Assembly (NCBI RefSeq): GCF_000571935.1
Contig: NZ_ATAX01000024.1
Location: 1 to 64,000 of the forward strand
Direction: 5' to 3'
Source of the DNA: Ruminococcus flavefaciens 007c
GTDB taxonomy: Bacteria; Bacillota; Clostridia; Oscillospirales; Ruminococcaceae
Length of the DNA: 64,000 nucleotides
Each line of letters begins with the position of its first letter. Positions within the stretch are counted from its first letter, which is position 1. Made by a program: the position numbers and the translations under genes. The notes below the pieces were generated by a model. It saw nothing but the letters and a program-made list of their open reading frames with translations, ran no database searches and was not told the DNA's origin. Positions 44,009-54,500 of this stretch are shown here, piece after piece.

Positions 44009-44037
44009 ATTATATCACGATGAGGGGAAGATGTCAA
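44009..44037 (-). promoter_or_regulatory. Promoter of the tRNA-Ser pair
   Basis: Minus strand TTGACA (44037-44032), 17 bp, TATAAT (44014-44009). Perfect consensus. Confidence 0.9.
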
Positions 44038-44184
44038 GAAAAAATGAACTTTTACAGTGACAAGAAATTTTCAACATTTTTGTGCAGTATAACGATATTT
44101 GACGTTGATAAAAGAGCATATGCGGTTTTTCGAGGAAATTTGAGGGAATGCTGTATTTTTTTTCGGATTTTTCGGAAAATATAC

Positions 44185-44213
44185 TTTACATATCATTGAA
44201 ATTAGTGTAAAAT
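44185..44213 (+). promoter_or_regulatory. Promoter of pyrH-frr
   Basis: TTTACA (44185-44190), 17 bp, TAAAAT (44208-44213), 33 nt before pyrH. Confidence 0.75.
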
Positions 44214-44246
44214 AAACATTAGATATATTTTTTGTGAGGTGCTTAT

Positions 44247-44957
44247 ATGGAACCAAAGTATAAAAGAGTCTTATTAAAGGTCAGCGGAGAAGCTCTAGCA
44301 GGCGATAATAAGACAGGCCTGAATTATGATGTCGTTACAGAGATATGTAAGAGTATCAAAAAGTGTTCAGATGCAGGTGCTCAGGTCGCTGTTGTCGTAG
44401 GCGGAGGCAATTTCTGGAGAGGTCGTTCAAGCGGAGCTATGGACAGAACCCGTGCTGATCATATGGGAATGCTTGCAACTACAATGAATGCTCTTGCTCT
44501 TGCTGATGTACTGGAGTCCCTTGGCTGTGTTGTAAGAGTGCAGACTGCTCTTCAGATGGCTGCTATTGCAGAGCCTTATATACGCAACAGAGCTGTAAGG
44601 CACCTTGATAAGGGCAGAATAGTTATATTCGGCTGCGGAACAGGTAACCCGTTCTTCTCGACTGATACAGCAGCTGCTCTGCGTTCAGTTGAGATCGATG
44701 CTGATATTCTTCTTAAAGCAACTCTTGTTGACGGTGTTTACGATAAGGATCCGCATAAGTATGATGACGCAAAGAAATATGAGACTCTCACTTTTACACA
44801 GGTGATAGGGGAGGATCTCGGAGTAATGGACAGTACAGCAGCTGCTATGTGCCGGGATAATCATATGAAGATGCTCGTTTTTGATCTCAGCCGTCCCGAT
44901 AATATTTACGATGCCGTAATGGGCGCAAATATCGGAACAGTAGTTTCCGAAGACTGA
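44247..44957 (+). CDS. pyrH: UMP kinase
   Basis: 236 residues. Hexameric UMP kinase of the amino-acid-kinase fold: [42 protein letters not shown], the [18 protein letters not shown] loop and VDGVYDKDP. It makes UDP for RNA, DNA and sugar nucleotides. It heads the pyrH-frr-uppS-cdsA run that is conserved across bacteria. Confidence 0.97.
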   Translation: MEPKYKRVLLKVSGEALAGDNKTGLNYDVVTEICKSIKKCSDAGAQVAVVVGGGNFWRGRSSGAMDRTRADHMGMLATTMNALALADVLESLGCVVRVQTALQMAAIAEPYIRNRAVRHLDKGRIVIFGCGTGNPFFSTDTAAALRSVEIDADILLKATLVDGVYDKDPHKYDDAKKYETLTFTQVIGEDLGVMDSTAAAMCRDNHMKMLVFDLSRPDNIYDAVMGANIGTVVSED

Positions 44958-44988
44958 TAAAATTTATACTGAAAGGAATGTTACATTA

Positions 44989-45543
44989 ATGAAAGAACAG
45001 CTTAATATCGCAAAGGAAAAAATGAATAAGAGCCTTAATGCTCTCGGAAATGAATTTGCCTCAATCCGTGCAGGACGTGCAAATCCTGCCGTTCTTGATA
45101 AGGTTATGGTAGATTATTACGGAGCAGCTACTCCTGTAAACCAGATGGCTGCAATATCTGTATCAGAGGCAAGAATACTTGTTATTCAGCCCTGGGATAA
45201 GTCAACTCTCAAGCTTATCGAAAAGGCTATCCAGGCTTCTGATATCGGCATTCAGCCTGTAAATGACGGAAATGTTATTCGTCTTGCTTTTCCGCAGCTG
45301 ACTGAGGATCGCCGTAAGGAGCTCTGCAAGAGCATAAAGAAGTACGGTGAAGAGTGTAAGGTAACTGTCCGTTCTATCAGACGTGACACAATGGAAAAGT
45401 ACAAGACTATGAAGAAAAACTCGGAGATCACAGAGGACGACCTCAAGGACTGCGAGAAGAAGGTTCAGGATCTTACAGATAAGATGTGCGACGACATCGA
45501 TAAGATGGTCGCAGATAAAGAAAAAGAGATCATGACTGTTTAA
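44989..45543 (+). CDS. frr: Ribosome recycling factor
   Basis: 184 residues. Typical RRF: a three-helix bundle with FASIRAGRANPAVLDKVMVDYYGAATPVNQ, PWDKSTLKLIEKAI and NDGNVIRLAFPQLTEDRRKEL. It splits post-termination ribosomes with EF-G. GAAAGGA precedes the ATG; 31 nt after pyrH. Confidence 0.97.
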   Translation: MKEQLNIAKEKMNKSLNALGNEFASIRAGRANPAVLDKVMVDYYGAATPVNQMAAISVSEARILVIQPWDKSTLKLIEKAIQASDIGIQPVNDGNVIRLAFPQLTEDRRKELCKSIKKYGEECKVTVRSIRRDTMEKYKTMKKNSEITEDDLKDCEKKVQDLTDKMCDDIDKMVADKEKEIMTV

Positions 45544-45554
45544 TAGGAGTTATA

Positions 45555-46295
45555 ATGGCTTTATTCGGTAAAAAAGAAAAAACAGAGCTTGCTTTGCCCG
45601 AGGTTCTTCCCGAGCACGTGGGTTTTATCATGGACGGAAACGGCAGATGGGCTAAAAAGCGCGGTCTGCCACGTTCACTCGGACATCGCGAGGGCGCAAA
45701 GAATTTCAGGAAGATAGTGCGCCATTGTAAGGATATTGGACTTAAAACCATAAGTTTTTATGCTTTTTCAACTGAAAACTGGAAGCGCTCACAGGATGAG
45801 GTCGGCGCTCTTATGAACCTTTTCCGTGATTATCTTGCCGATGTACGAAATTTTCTGAGCGAGAACACACGTATGGTTTTTCTTGGGGACAAGAGCGCTT
45901 TTGATCCTGATATACGTGAAAAGATGGAAAAGCTCGAGGCGGATTCTGCTCAGTATACAGAAATGACTATCCTTATGGCTGTAAACTACGGCGGACGTGA
46001 TGAAATAGCACGTGCTGCAAGGATTCTTGCGGAGAAAGCTGTAAAAGGCGAGATCTCTCCCGCAGACATTGACGAACAGGCTGTTTCTGATAATCTTTAT
46101 ACAACCGGTTATCCCGATGTCGATCTTCTTATACGTCCCAGCGGAGAGCAGAGAATCTCAAATTATCTCATATGGCAGTGTGCATATGCTGAATTCTATT
46201 ATACTGATATTCTCTGGCCTGATTTTACGCCTAAAGAGCTTGACAAGGCGCTTATCGAGTATGGCAACAGAAACCGCCGCTTCGGAGGTGTATGA
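45555..46295 (+). CDS. uppS: Undecaprenyl diphosphate synthase (cis-prenyltransferase)
   Basis: 246 residues. HVGFIMDGNGRWAKKRGLPRSLGHREGAK is the signature of cis-prenyltransferases, with Asp of MDGNGRW as the catalytic residue. FSTENWKRSQDEV, LLIRPSGEQRISNYLIWQCAYAEFYYTDILWPDF complete the active site. It makes the C55 lipid carrier for peptidoglycan. 11 nt after frr; its last bases overlap the cdsA start. Confidence 0.97.
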   Translation: MALFGKKEKTELALPEVLPEHVGFIMDGNGRWAKKRGLPRSLGHREGAKNFRKIVRHCKDIGLKTISFYAFSTENWKRSQDEVGALMNLFRDYLADVRNFLSENTRMVFLGDKSAFDPDIREKMEKLEADSAQYTEMTILMAVNYGGRDEIARAARILAEKAVKGEISPADIDEQAVSDNLYTTGYPDVDLLIRPSGEQRISNYLIWQCAYAEFYYTDILWPDFTPKELDKALIEYGNRNRRFGGV

Positions 46296-47182
46296 TGCTG
46301 ACACGAATCATTTCGGGAGCAGTGGGCGTTGTACTGCTGGGGGCTGTACTTTTCTTTCATGATACCATAGTTCTGCCAATTGCAGTAGCAGCTATAATTG
46401 CGGTTATGCTTTTTGAGCTTCTACGCGCAGTGAAGCTCCACAAGTGTATCCCGATACTTTTGGCGGCAGAGGTATGCGGTATAGCAGTGCCTACACTGTA
46501 TGGCTATCTTACAAAGCTTTCTATTGCCGGACCTGTCTATGAGGAAGGAAATGTGCATCACGACTTCCATGCATGGCGTTTGGCGGACGATTACAATATA
46601 TATGTGTTCGGCATAGTACTCCTTTGTGCCTTTGTTGTCTTCATAACCTGGCTCAAAAAGCATAAGGAGATACGTTACGAGCAGGTATTCTTTGTACTTG
46701 CTGTAATGATACTTGTACCGCAGGCTATGAATACTATGGTTCGTATAGAAAGATATGACTCCGAAAACGGGTTGTTCCTGCTTATTATGGGACTCTGCGG
46801 TGCATGGATAGCAGATACGGGAGCATACTTTACCGGAGTAGCCATCGGCAAACACAAGCTCTGTCCTGAGATCAGTCCGAAGAAAACTATTGAAGGACTT
46901 GTCGGCGGTATCCTTACAACGGCCATAACTTACGCGGTTGCTTTTTCATTATATTATGGATTCACAGGCAAAAGAGCAGCTGTCGCATTCATAACGGGAG
47001 CAGTATGCGCTGTTATAGGTACGGTCGGTGATCTTTCTGCTTCAATGGTAAAGCGTCAGATCGGATTCAAGGACTACGGAAAGATAATGCCGGGACACGG
47101 TGGACTTATGGATCGCTTTGACAGCGTTCTCTTTGTGCTGCCCACATTTTATGTATTTATCACCATTTTTGGTGTTTTATGA
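46292..47182 (+). CDS. cdsA: Phosphatidate cytidylyltransferase
   Basis: 296 residues, multiple membrane helices. The CDP-alcohol synthase signature lies near the C terminus: GDLSASMVKRQIGFKDYGKIMPGHGGLMDRFDSVLF. ISPKKTIEGLVGG and DTGAYFTG are also present. It makes CDP-diacylglycerol. It overlaps uppS by 4 nt (ATGATG start). A small hydrophilic-flanked insertion at ~80-95 (YEEGNVHHDFHAW) is unusual but does not break the motifs. Confidence 0.94.
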   Translation: MMLTRIISGAVGVVLLGAVLFFHDTIVLPIAVAAIIAVMLFELLRAVKLHKCIPILLAAEVCGIAVPTLYGYLTKLSIAGPVYEEGNVHHDFHAWRLADDYNIYVFGIVLLCAFVVFITWLKKHKEIRYEQVFFVLAVMILVPQAMNTMVRIERYDSENGLFLLIMGLCGAWIADTGAYFTGVAIGKHKLCPEISPKKTIEGLVGGILTTAITYAVAFSLYYGFTGKRAAVAFITGAVCAVIGTVGDLSASMVKRQIGFKDYGKIMPGHGGLMDRFDSVLFVLPTFYVFITIFGVL

Positions 47183-47184
47183 AA

Positions 47185-47225
47185 CGGACTATTTGCGGAT
47201 AGTCCCTTTCGCATTTTATAAAGGA
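47185..47225 (+). terminator. Weak hairpin after cdsA
   Basis: GGACTAT / ATAGTCC with a 6-nt loop, followed by the T-rich CTTTCGCATTTTAT. Possibly a partial terminator before dxr. Confidence 0.4.
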
Positions 47226-47277
47226 CTTTAAGAAAATAACCATCTGGAAGTTATTTCCGTGAAAAGGGGAAAATATA

Positions 47278-48429
47278 ATGAATAAAACGGTGTCGATACT
47301 TGGCTCGACAGGTTCTATCGGTACACAGTCTCTTGAGGTGTGCGAGAAACACGGACTCAGGGTTGCAGCTCTTGCCGCGCACAGCAGTGTTGAAGCTTTG
47401 GAGCAGCAGATCAGAAAATACAAGCCTTCTTATGCCTGCATATATAACGAAGACAAATACAGCGATCTAAAAAGCAGGATCGGTGATATGAATGTCAGGC
47501 TGCTGACAGGTATGGACGGATTATGTACTCTTGCTTCTCTTGATGAGGCTGATATAATCCTTAATTCTGTTGTTGGTATGGTAGGACTTCTTCCTACGCT
47601 TACTGCTATCAGTGCGGGTAAGGATATCGCTCTTGCCAATAAGGAAACTCTTGTTGCGGGCGGCGAGCTGGTAATGAAGGCCGCTGCGGACAGAGGAGTA
47701 AGGATATATCCTGTTGACAGTGAACATTCTGCTATTTTTCAGTGCCTGCAGGGAAATAAACGTTCACAGCTGAGCAAAATTATACTTACAGCTTCAGGCG
47801 GACCATTCTTCGGAAGAAGCTATGATGAGCTGAAAACGGTTACAAAAGCACAGGCTTTACATCATCCCAACTGGGACATGGGGAATAAAATAACCATAGA
47901 CTCTGCTACACTTATGAATAAAGGACTTGAATTTATCGAAGCAAAGTGGTTATTTGATCTTGCTCCTGATCAGATAGAGATTGTGGTACATCGTCAGAGC
48001 GTTGTACATTCTGCTGTTGAGTATAATGATTATTCTGTGATCGCTCAGCTTGGTGTTCCTGATATGAAGATACCTATTCAGTATGCTTTATTATATCCCG
48101 ATCGAGTAAGCTGTCCGACAGGAAGGCTTTCGCTTACCGATTACGGAAAGCTGACCTTTGAAAAGCCTGATTATGCAACATTTAAGTGCCTTTCGGCTGC
48201 AATTGAAGCGATCAAGCGCGGAGGAGCTTATCCGTGCCTTGTTAATTCGGCAAATGAAGAGGCAGTCCGGGCATTTCTGCATGATGAGATTGAATTTATT
48301 GAGATCGGTGAGATCGTTTCATCTGTTCTTGATAAGTTTGATATATCGGATATCAGGACCTATGATGATGTAATGAAGTCGGATAAGGCTGCAAGGGAGT
48401 ATGTAAGGAAACATATAGAAGCTAAATAA
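47278..48429 (+). CDS. dxr: 1-deoxy-D-xylulose 5-phosphate reductoisomerase
   Basis: 383 residues. The second enzyme of the MEP isoprenoid pathway. NADPH site ILGSTGSIGTQSLEV, metal/substrate site IYPVDSEHSAIFQCL, LTASGGPFFGR, and HHPNWDMGNKITIDSATLMNKGLEFIEA. AAAGGGG precedes the ATG. It stands in the common uppS-cdsA-dxr-rseP-ispG order. Confidence 0.97.
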   Translation: MNKTVSILGSTGSIGTQSLEVCEKHGLRVAALAAHSSVEALEQQIRKYKPSYACIYNEDKYSDLKSRIGDMNVRLLTGMDGLCTLASLDEADIILNSVVGMVGLLPTLTAISAGKDIALANKETLVAGGELVMKAAADRGVRIYPVDSEHSAIFQCLQGNKRSQLSKIILTASGGPFFGRSYDELKTVTKAQALHHPNWDMGNKITIDSATLMNKGLEFIEAKWLFDLAPDQIEIVVHRQSVVHSAVEYNDYSVIAQLGVPDMKIPIQYALLYPDRVSCPTGRLSLTDYGKLTFEKPDYATFKCLSAAIEAIKRGGAYPCLVNSANEEAVRAFLHDEIEFIEIGEIVSSVLDKFDISDIRTYDDVMKSDKAAREYVRKHIEAK

Positions 48430-48457
48430 ACTCCTGTATTAAGAAAGGAATAAACAA

Positions 48458-49531
48458 ATGGGTATTGTAATTGCGATTCTTGTTTTCGGACTTATTGTAA
48501 CAGTACATGAGTTCGGTCATTTTATCTGTGCAAAGCTCAGCGGTATAAAGGTTATTGAGTTTGCAATCGGTATGGGACCAAAGATACTTCAGAAAAAGAA
48601 GGGCGAAACCAAATATTCTCTCAGACTTCTGCCTGTCGGAGGATACTGCGCTATGGAAGGCGAGGATTCTACAAACAGTGATCCGAGAAGCTTCCGTAAT
48701 GCAAAGCTCTGGAAGCGTATTATTGTACTTGCTGCCGGTGCAGGTATGAATTTTGTGCTCGGTTTTGTTATGCTGATTGTTCTTGTGAGCATGATGGACG
48801 CCGTGCCTACAACAATAATCAGTGATTTCTGCAAAGCACAGAGCGATAACGGGGAGATAAGTTATATCGCCGAGAGCTATGAAACAGGCCTTATGAGAGA
48901 TGATAAGATTATTTCTATTGATGGTACAAGAGTGTACAGTACACTTGATCTGAACTATATTTTTGATACTCTTGACAAATCAAAGGGACATAGAGTTATT
49001 GTTAAACGTAACGGAAGCAGGAAGACCATTGATGATGTAGTTTTCCACAAGAAGGAAGAGGGCGGAGGAGCCGTCGATTTCGGAGTTATCTATAAGAACA
49101 AGAATCCTCTTACTGTTATAAAAGGCTCAGGTGACATTTTTATGTCAATGACACATATTGTCGGTCTTTCTCTCAAGCAGATGTTTACGGGAAATATGAA
49201 GAAGGAAGATGTTTCTGGTCCTGTAGGTGTCGTGTCTGTTATCAGTTCTTCAGCCGAGAATACTAAAAGCTTTATTGACGCTCTTTATAATGTTATTTAC
49301 CTGACTGCGCTCATTTCCATAAATGTCGGTATCTTTAACCTTCTGCCTATCCCGGGACTTGACGGCGGACGTCTGCTTTTCTGTTTTATAGAGCTTATCC
49401 GCAGAAAGCCCGTAAAGCCAGAGCACGAGGGATATGTTCACTTAGCGGGAATGGTACTTCTTTTCGGTGTTATGATATTTGCAACTTATAATGACATTGT
49501 TAAACTCATAAGCGGAGGCAGTCATGGTTGA
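48458..49531 (+). CDS. rseP: RseP-type site-2 protease
   Basis: 357 residues. Zinc site HEFGH (His17, Glu18, His21) in the first membrane helix and the second motif NLLPIPGLDGGRL near the C terminus. A PDZ domain lies between them (about 125-205: AESYETGLMRDDKIISIDGTRVYS). Site-2 proteases cut membrane anti-sigma factors; the two membrane anti-sigma proteins of this window would be plausible clients (inference). Its end overlaps the next gene by 8 nt. Confidence 0.94.
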   Translation: MGIVIAILVFGLIVTVHEFGHFICAKLSGIKVIEFAIGMGPKILQKKKGETKYSLRLLPVGGYCAMEGEDSTNSDPRSFRNAKLWKRIIVLAAGAGMNFVLGFVMLIVLVSMMDAVPTTIISDFCKAQSDNGEISYIAESYETGLMRDDKIISIDGTRVYSTLDLNYIFDTLDKSKGHRVIVKRNGSRKTIDDVVFHKKEEGGGAVDFGVIYKNKNPLTVIKGSGDIFMSMTHIVGLSLKQMFTGNMKKEDVSGPVGVVSVISSSAENTKSFIDALYNVIYLTALISINVGIFNLLPIPGLDGGRLLFCFIELIRRKPVKPEHEGYVHLAGMVLLFGVMIFATYNDIVKLISGGSHG

Positions 49532-50438
49532 CGTTTGTCTTCTCGGAACAGGCGGCATGATGCCGCTGAAAGACAGATTTCTGACCAGTCTTTATGTAAG
49601 TTATAACGGTAAAGCTATTCTTGTAGACTGTGGCGAAGGTACACAGGTTGCAATTGCAAAGCATGGCCTTAAAATGAGCAGGATAAATCTCATTCTTATC
49701 ACACATTGTCATGCGGATCATATATCGGGACTTCCTGGACTTCTTTTGTCCATCGGTAACAGTTCGCGTACCGAACCTCTTGATATTGCTGCTCCAGAAA
49801 GCAGCATAAGCATACTGGAAAATCTGATGACTATATGCGGAGGCCTTCCGTACACAGTGCGTTTTTATGGGCTGCCCGAGGATCGTCAGGTCATCTTTTC
49901 AGCAGATATGATCGATCCTTTGCTAAAAATCGCAGTACAGCCCCTTTCTCACAGAGTCCCGTGTGTGGGCTACAGTCTTATTTTTGAACGCAAACCTACT
50001 TTTCTTCCGCAGAAGGCAAAGGAGCTGAAAGTGCCTGTTGAGTACTGGAAGAAGCTGCACTGCGGTGAAAAGATCATACTTGAGGATGGCACTATTATCG
50101 CTCCCGAAGATGTTACCGAAGAAAGAAAAGTCCCTCTTAAAATTACCTATGTTACGGACACTCTTCCCATAGATGATATCGGTGTATTTGCTTCGGATGC
50201 GGATATATTTATCTGTGAGGGTATGTACGGGAATCCCGAAAAGAAGGCATCTATGAATGAAAAGAGGCATATGCTTATGCAGGATGCCTGCGCTATTGCA
50301 AAATGTGCAGGTGTAAAAAGACTTTGGCTCACACATTACAGTCCTGCTGAGAAGGAGCCTTCGGTTTACGAAGAAACGCTCAGAGAAATATTTGCCGATA
50401 CGTTGGTAACTTCAGATGGTGCAAAGCTAACATTATAG
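49524..50438 (+). CDS. rnz: Ribonuclease Z (MBL-fold tRNA 3' endonuclease)
   Basis: 304 residues. The metallo-beta-lactamase motif HCHADH (His61, His63, Asp65, His66), CGEGTQVAIAKHGL, SHRVPCVGYSLIFERKP and C-terminal THYSPAEKEP are those of RNase Z. It cuts pre-tRNA 3' ends, which fits the tRNA-Leu here, as its gene lacks an encoded CCA. The start overlaps rseP. GGAGG lies within the rseP end. Confidence 0.88.
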   Translation: MVDVCLLGTGGMMPLKDRFLTSLYVSYNGKAILVDCGEGTQVAIAKHGLKMSRINLILITHCHADHISGLPGLLLSIGNSSRTEPLDIAAPESSISILENLMTICGGLPYTVRFYGLPEDRQVIFSADMIDPLLKIAVQPLSHRVPCVGYSLIFERKPTFLPQKAKELKVPVEYWKKLHCGEKIILEDGTIIAPEDVTEERKVPLKITYVTDTLPIDDIGVFASDADIFICEGMYGNPEKKASMNEKRHMLMQDACAIAKCAGVKRLWLTHYSPAEKEPSVYEETLREIFADTLVTSDGAKLTL

Positions 50439-50460
50439 ATTATTCTGATGGAGGAATGTT

Positions 50461-51498
50461 ATGAGAAATGTCAGACCTGTAAAGGTAGGGGACTGTGTCC
50501 TCGACGGAAAACACATATATATACAGTCAATGCTCAATATGCGTTCGGATGATATAGAAGGAAGCGTAAAACAGGCGGTCGAGCTTGAGAAGGCAGGCTG
50601 TGAGATCATTCGTGCGGCTATTCCGAATATGGAGGCTGTAAAGCTTATTCCTGCCATAAAAAAAGCTGTCAGTATCCCCCTTGTTGCAGATATTCACTTC
50701 GATTACAAGCTCGCACTTGAGTCAGCAGCCGCAGGCGTTGATAAAATACGTATTAATCCTGGAAATATCGGTGGTATGGACAGGGTAAAAGCTGTTGTTG
50801 ATGCTTGCAGATCAAAGGCTATACCGATACGAATAGGAGTTAATTCGGGTTCGCTTGAAAAGGAGCTTCTTGCGAAATACGGTTCTCCTACACCTGAGGC
50901 TCTTGTTGAAAGTGCTCTTAATCATGCAGCAATGCTTGAACGCTTTGATTTCAATGATATTGTTATATCTATCAAGTCCTCCGATGTCAGCAAGATGATC
51001 GCTTCATACAGACTTGCTGCAAAGAAATGCAATTATCCGCTCCATCTCGGTGTAACAGAGGCAGGAACGGAACGAATGGGACTTATAAAGTCAGCTATAG
51101 GTATCGGTTCGCTTTTATGTGATGGCATAGGTGAAACAATACGTGTTTCTCTTACTGATGATCCTGTACGCGAGATATATGCCGCAAAGGATATTTTAAA
51201 AAGCATTGGCAAGCGCGGCGGTGTCAGACTTGTATCATGTCCTACTTGCGGAAGAACCCGCATTGATCTGGTAAAGGCCGCCAAGCTGGTGGAAGAAGCT
51301 GTAAAGGACATGGATAAAGATATAACGGTTGCTGTTATGGGCTGTATCGTAAACGGTCCCGGAGAAGCTCGTGAAGCAGATATTGGCATCGCAGGCGGCG
51401 ACGGCTGTGCAATTATTTTCAAAAAAGACGGTTCTCAGCGTAAGGTCAGAGAAGAAGATATTGTTCCGGAGCTTCTGAAGGAGATCGAGCTTTTATAA
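50461..51498 (+). CDS. ispG: (E)-4-hydroxy-3-methylbut-2-enyl-diphosphate synthase
   Basis: 345 residues. A MEP pathway [4Fe-4S] enzyme. TIM barrel with VPLVADIHFDYKLAL-like segment and NPGNIGG. The Fe-S ligands are in SCPTCGRTRID and GCIVNGPGEAREADIGIAGG. GGAGG precedes the ATG. With dxr it gives two MEP enzymes in one run. Confidence 0.96.
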   Translation: MRNVRPVKVGDCVLDGKHIYIQSMLNMRSDDIEGSVKQAVELEKAGCEIIRAAIPNMEAVKLIPAIKKAVSIPLVADIHFDYKLALESAAAGVDKIRINPGNIGGMDRVKAVVDACRSKAIPIRIGVNSGSLEKELLAKYGSPTPEALVESALNHAAMLERFDFNDIVISIKSSDVSKMIASYRLAAKKCNYPLHLGVTEAGTERMGLIKSAIGIGSLLCDGIGETIRVSLTDDPVREIYAAKDILKSIGKRGGVRLVSCPTCGRTRIDLVKAAKLVEEAVKDMDKDITVAVMGCIVNGPGEAREADIGIAGGDGCAIIFKKDGSQRKVREEDIVPELLKEIELL

Positions 51499-51562
51499 TC
51501 ATATATAATGATCATGATCTTTGAGATCATGACATCAATTTTTGTTTAAAGGACGTTGACAA

Positions 51563-54500
51563 ATGCAAGTAAAAATATCCGAATTCTTAAAGGAATATAC
51601 CTCTGATCTGCCTGAGACAGTTCTCAGCGGCGAGATATTCAAGCTTACATATACCGAGAAGCTGGATAGTATACGTTTTCACGCACGCTTTGATGATGTA
51701 GTTCCGAGTGATGACGTTTTTGCCTTTGAAAAGGCAATGGAAACTGCAATTAAAGTTGATCAGGTGCGTCTTGCCTGTCGTTATCCCTCTGAAAAGTTTG
51801 GGATGGAATGCTATGGGGAGCTTATAAAGCTTATAAAACGTGATATTCCTGTTGTCAACGGATTCCTTGATGATGCCGACGTAAGACTTTCCGAAGGAGA
51901 GCTAAGGATAAGGATAGTTCATGGCGGAAGGGATATACTGGATAAATTCAGCTTCTGTCTGAGCTTTTCACGTATGATATACAATCAGTTCGGTGTGAGG
52001 ATAAAGGTATTGCTTGACGGTGAAAGCTCCGTAAGCAAGGAACAGTTTGATGAAATGATCGAACGTATTGAAGCTGATATGCCGGATTACAGTGATCAGC
52101 TCATTCCCGATAAGACTGCTGATGAGATAAAACAGGAAGAGATGAAATCGGTTATACCCACAGCTACAATTGACATCGGAGCACTTAATAAGGAATTTGA
52201 TGCTGAGTCGGCTGAGGTAATCAAAGGCAGGGCTATACGTGAAAAACCTGTACCTATTTGTGAGGCTGTACAGCAGCTTGGAGAAAAAACTGTTGTTGTT
52301 GGTGATGTTTTTGCCTCCGAGCTTAAAGAAGTACGCAACGAGAAAACAGTCGTTACCTATGATATCACCGATTACAGCGGTTCACTCAAGGTAAAGATAT
52401 TCGCAACGAATAAAGAAGTTGAAGAATTAAAGCTTGGTTCAATAAAAAGCGGTGCAACTGTTCTTGTATCCGGTAAACTTGACTATGATTCGTATGCACG
52501 TGATATTGTTATATCGGCAAATTCGCTCATCAAAGTTAAACGGATCCCCAAAATGGACAATTATCCCGAAAAGCGCGTGGAACTTCATTGTCATACCAAT
52601 ATGTCAGCCATGGATGCTGTTACAGATCCTGTTAAGCTTATTAACAGAGCCGCTGAATGGGGACATCAGGCTATGGCTATAACAGATCATGGCTGTGTAC
52701 AGGCTTTTCCCGACTGTATGTATAATATGCCAAAAAACTTCAAAGTCATTTACGGCATGGAGGCTTATGTTATAAATGATATTGAACGTGAAATGGTAGT
52801 TTATGGAGATGATGACCGCAGTTTTGACGACGAGATCATAATCTTTGACGTTGAAACCACAGGTCTGAGCTTCAGAAATGACCGCCTTACGGAGATCGGT
52901 GCTGTCAAGCTTAAAAATCTTCAGGTCGTTGACAGCTTCAACACAAAAGTTAATCCCGGATTTCATATCCCCGAGCGTATAACAGAGCTTACAGGAATAA
53001 GTGATGCGGATGTTGCAAATGCTCCCGATGAAGCTGAAGCACTTCGTATGTTTATGGAATTTTGCGGTGATAAGCCTGTACTTGTAGCTCATAATGCAAG
53101 ATATGATACCAATATGATAAATCAGGTATGTACTCGTCAGAATATTGATTTTCCGTATACTTGGGTGGATACACTTGTAATGTGTCAGTCGATGCTGCCT
53201 GATATGGGACGTCATAAGCTTAATCTTGTTGCTAAGCAGCTTAAATTAGGCAAATTTGATCATCATCGTGCTTCTGATGATGCTCTTATGCTTGCCAAGA
53301 TATATATAGAGCTGATTGGCAGACTTAAAACTGAAAGAAGCTTTTCCACTATTCAGCAGCTCAATATTCTTGTGGACGAGATCGAGGTCAAAAAGCTGAA
53401 AAGCTACCACTTCATAATTCTTGTACGCAATCAGGCAGGACTTAAAAATCTTTACAGGCTCGTATCCCTCAGTAACCTTGAGTACTTCTACAAGAAGCCT
53501 CTTATTCCGAAATCCAAGCTCATAGAGCATAGGGAAGGACTTATTTACGGAAGCGCTTGTGAGGCGGGCGAGGTCTTCCAGGCTATGCTTAATATGAGAG
53601 ATCGGGAATATATCGATTCTCTTGCCGGATTCTATGATTATCTTGAAATACAGCCCATAGGAAACAATGAGTTCATGGTTCGTGACGGAGTTGCAAGAGA
53701 TGATGATGAACTGAGGGATTTCAACAGATATATCGTCGAAATGGGTGACAGACTGGGGAAACCCACCTGTGCAACCTGTGATGTTCACTTTATGGATCCT
53801 AAAGACGCTATTTACCGTAAGATAATCCTTGCAAGCATGGGCTTCAAGGATGCTGAAGAGCAGGCTCCTTTATATCTGAGGACAACAGAGGAAATGCTCG
53901 CAGAATTTGAGTATCTTGGCGATGAAAAAGCAAAAGAAGTAGTTATAACGAATACTAATCTTATTGCCGATCAGATAGAGGTTGTGCGTCCGATACCCAA
54001 AGGAACGTTTACTCCGACTATCGACGGCGCTGAGGAAGAACTTGTAAAGATCACTCATGATAAGGCACATGAAATATACGGTGATCCGCTTCCGGAGCTT
54101 GTTGAAAAGCGCCTTGACCGTGAGCTTTCATCTATTATAAAGCACGGCTTCTCGGTGCTTTATATCATAGCCCAGAAGCTTGTATGGAATTCTGTAGATA
54201 ATGGATATCTCGTTGGTTCTCGTGGTTCCGTTGGTTCCTCATTCGTGGCTTCTATGGCCGGAATCTCGGAGGTAAATCCGCTTCCGCCCCATTATGTTTG
54301 TCCGAACTGCAAACACAGTGAGTTCCTGCTGGACGGTGTTTACGGTTCAGGCTTCGATCTGCCGCCTAAGAAATGTCCTGACTGCGGAAAGGACATGAAC
54401 CGTGAAGGACATGATATACCCTTTGAGACCTTCCTTGGTTTCGACGGTGATAAAGCGCCCGATATTGACCTAAATTTCTCTGATGAATATCAGTTCTGGG

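Noticed and set aside
51499..51562. Hairpin TCATGATCT/AGATCATGA between ispG and polC as a terminator.
   Set aside because: No proper T run directly after the stem, and polC has no other promoter that I can see, so read-through is likely.
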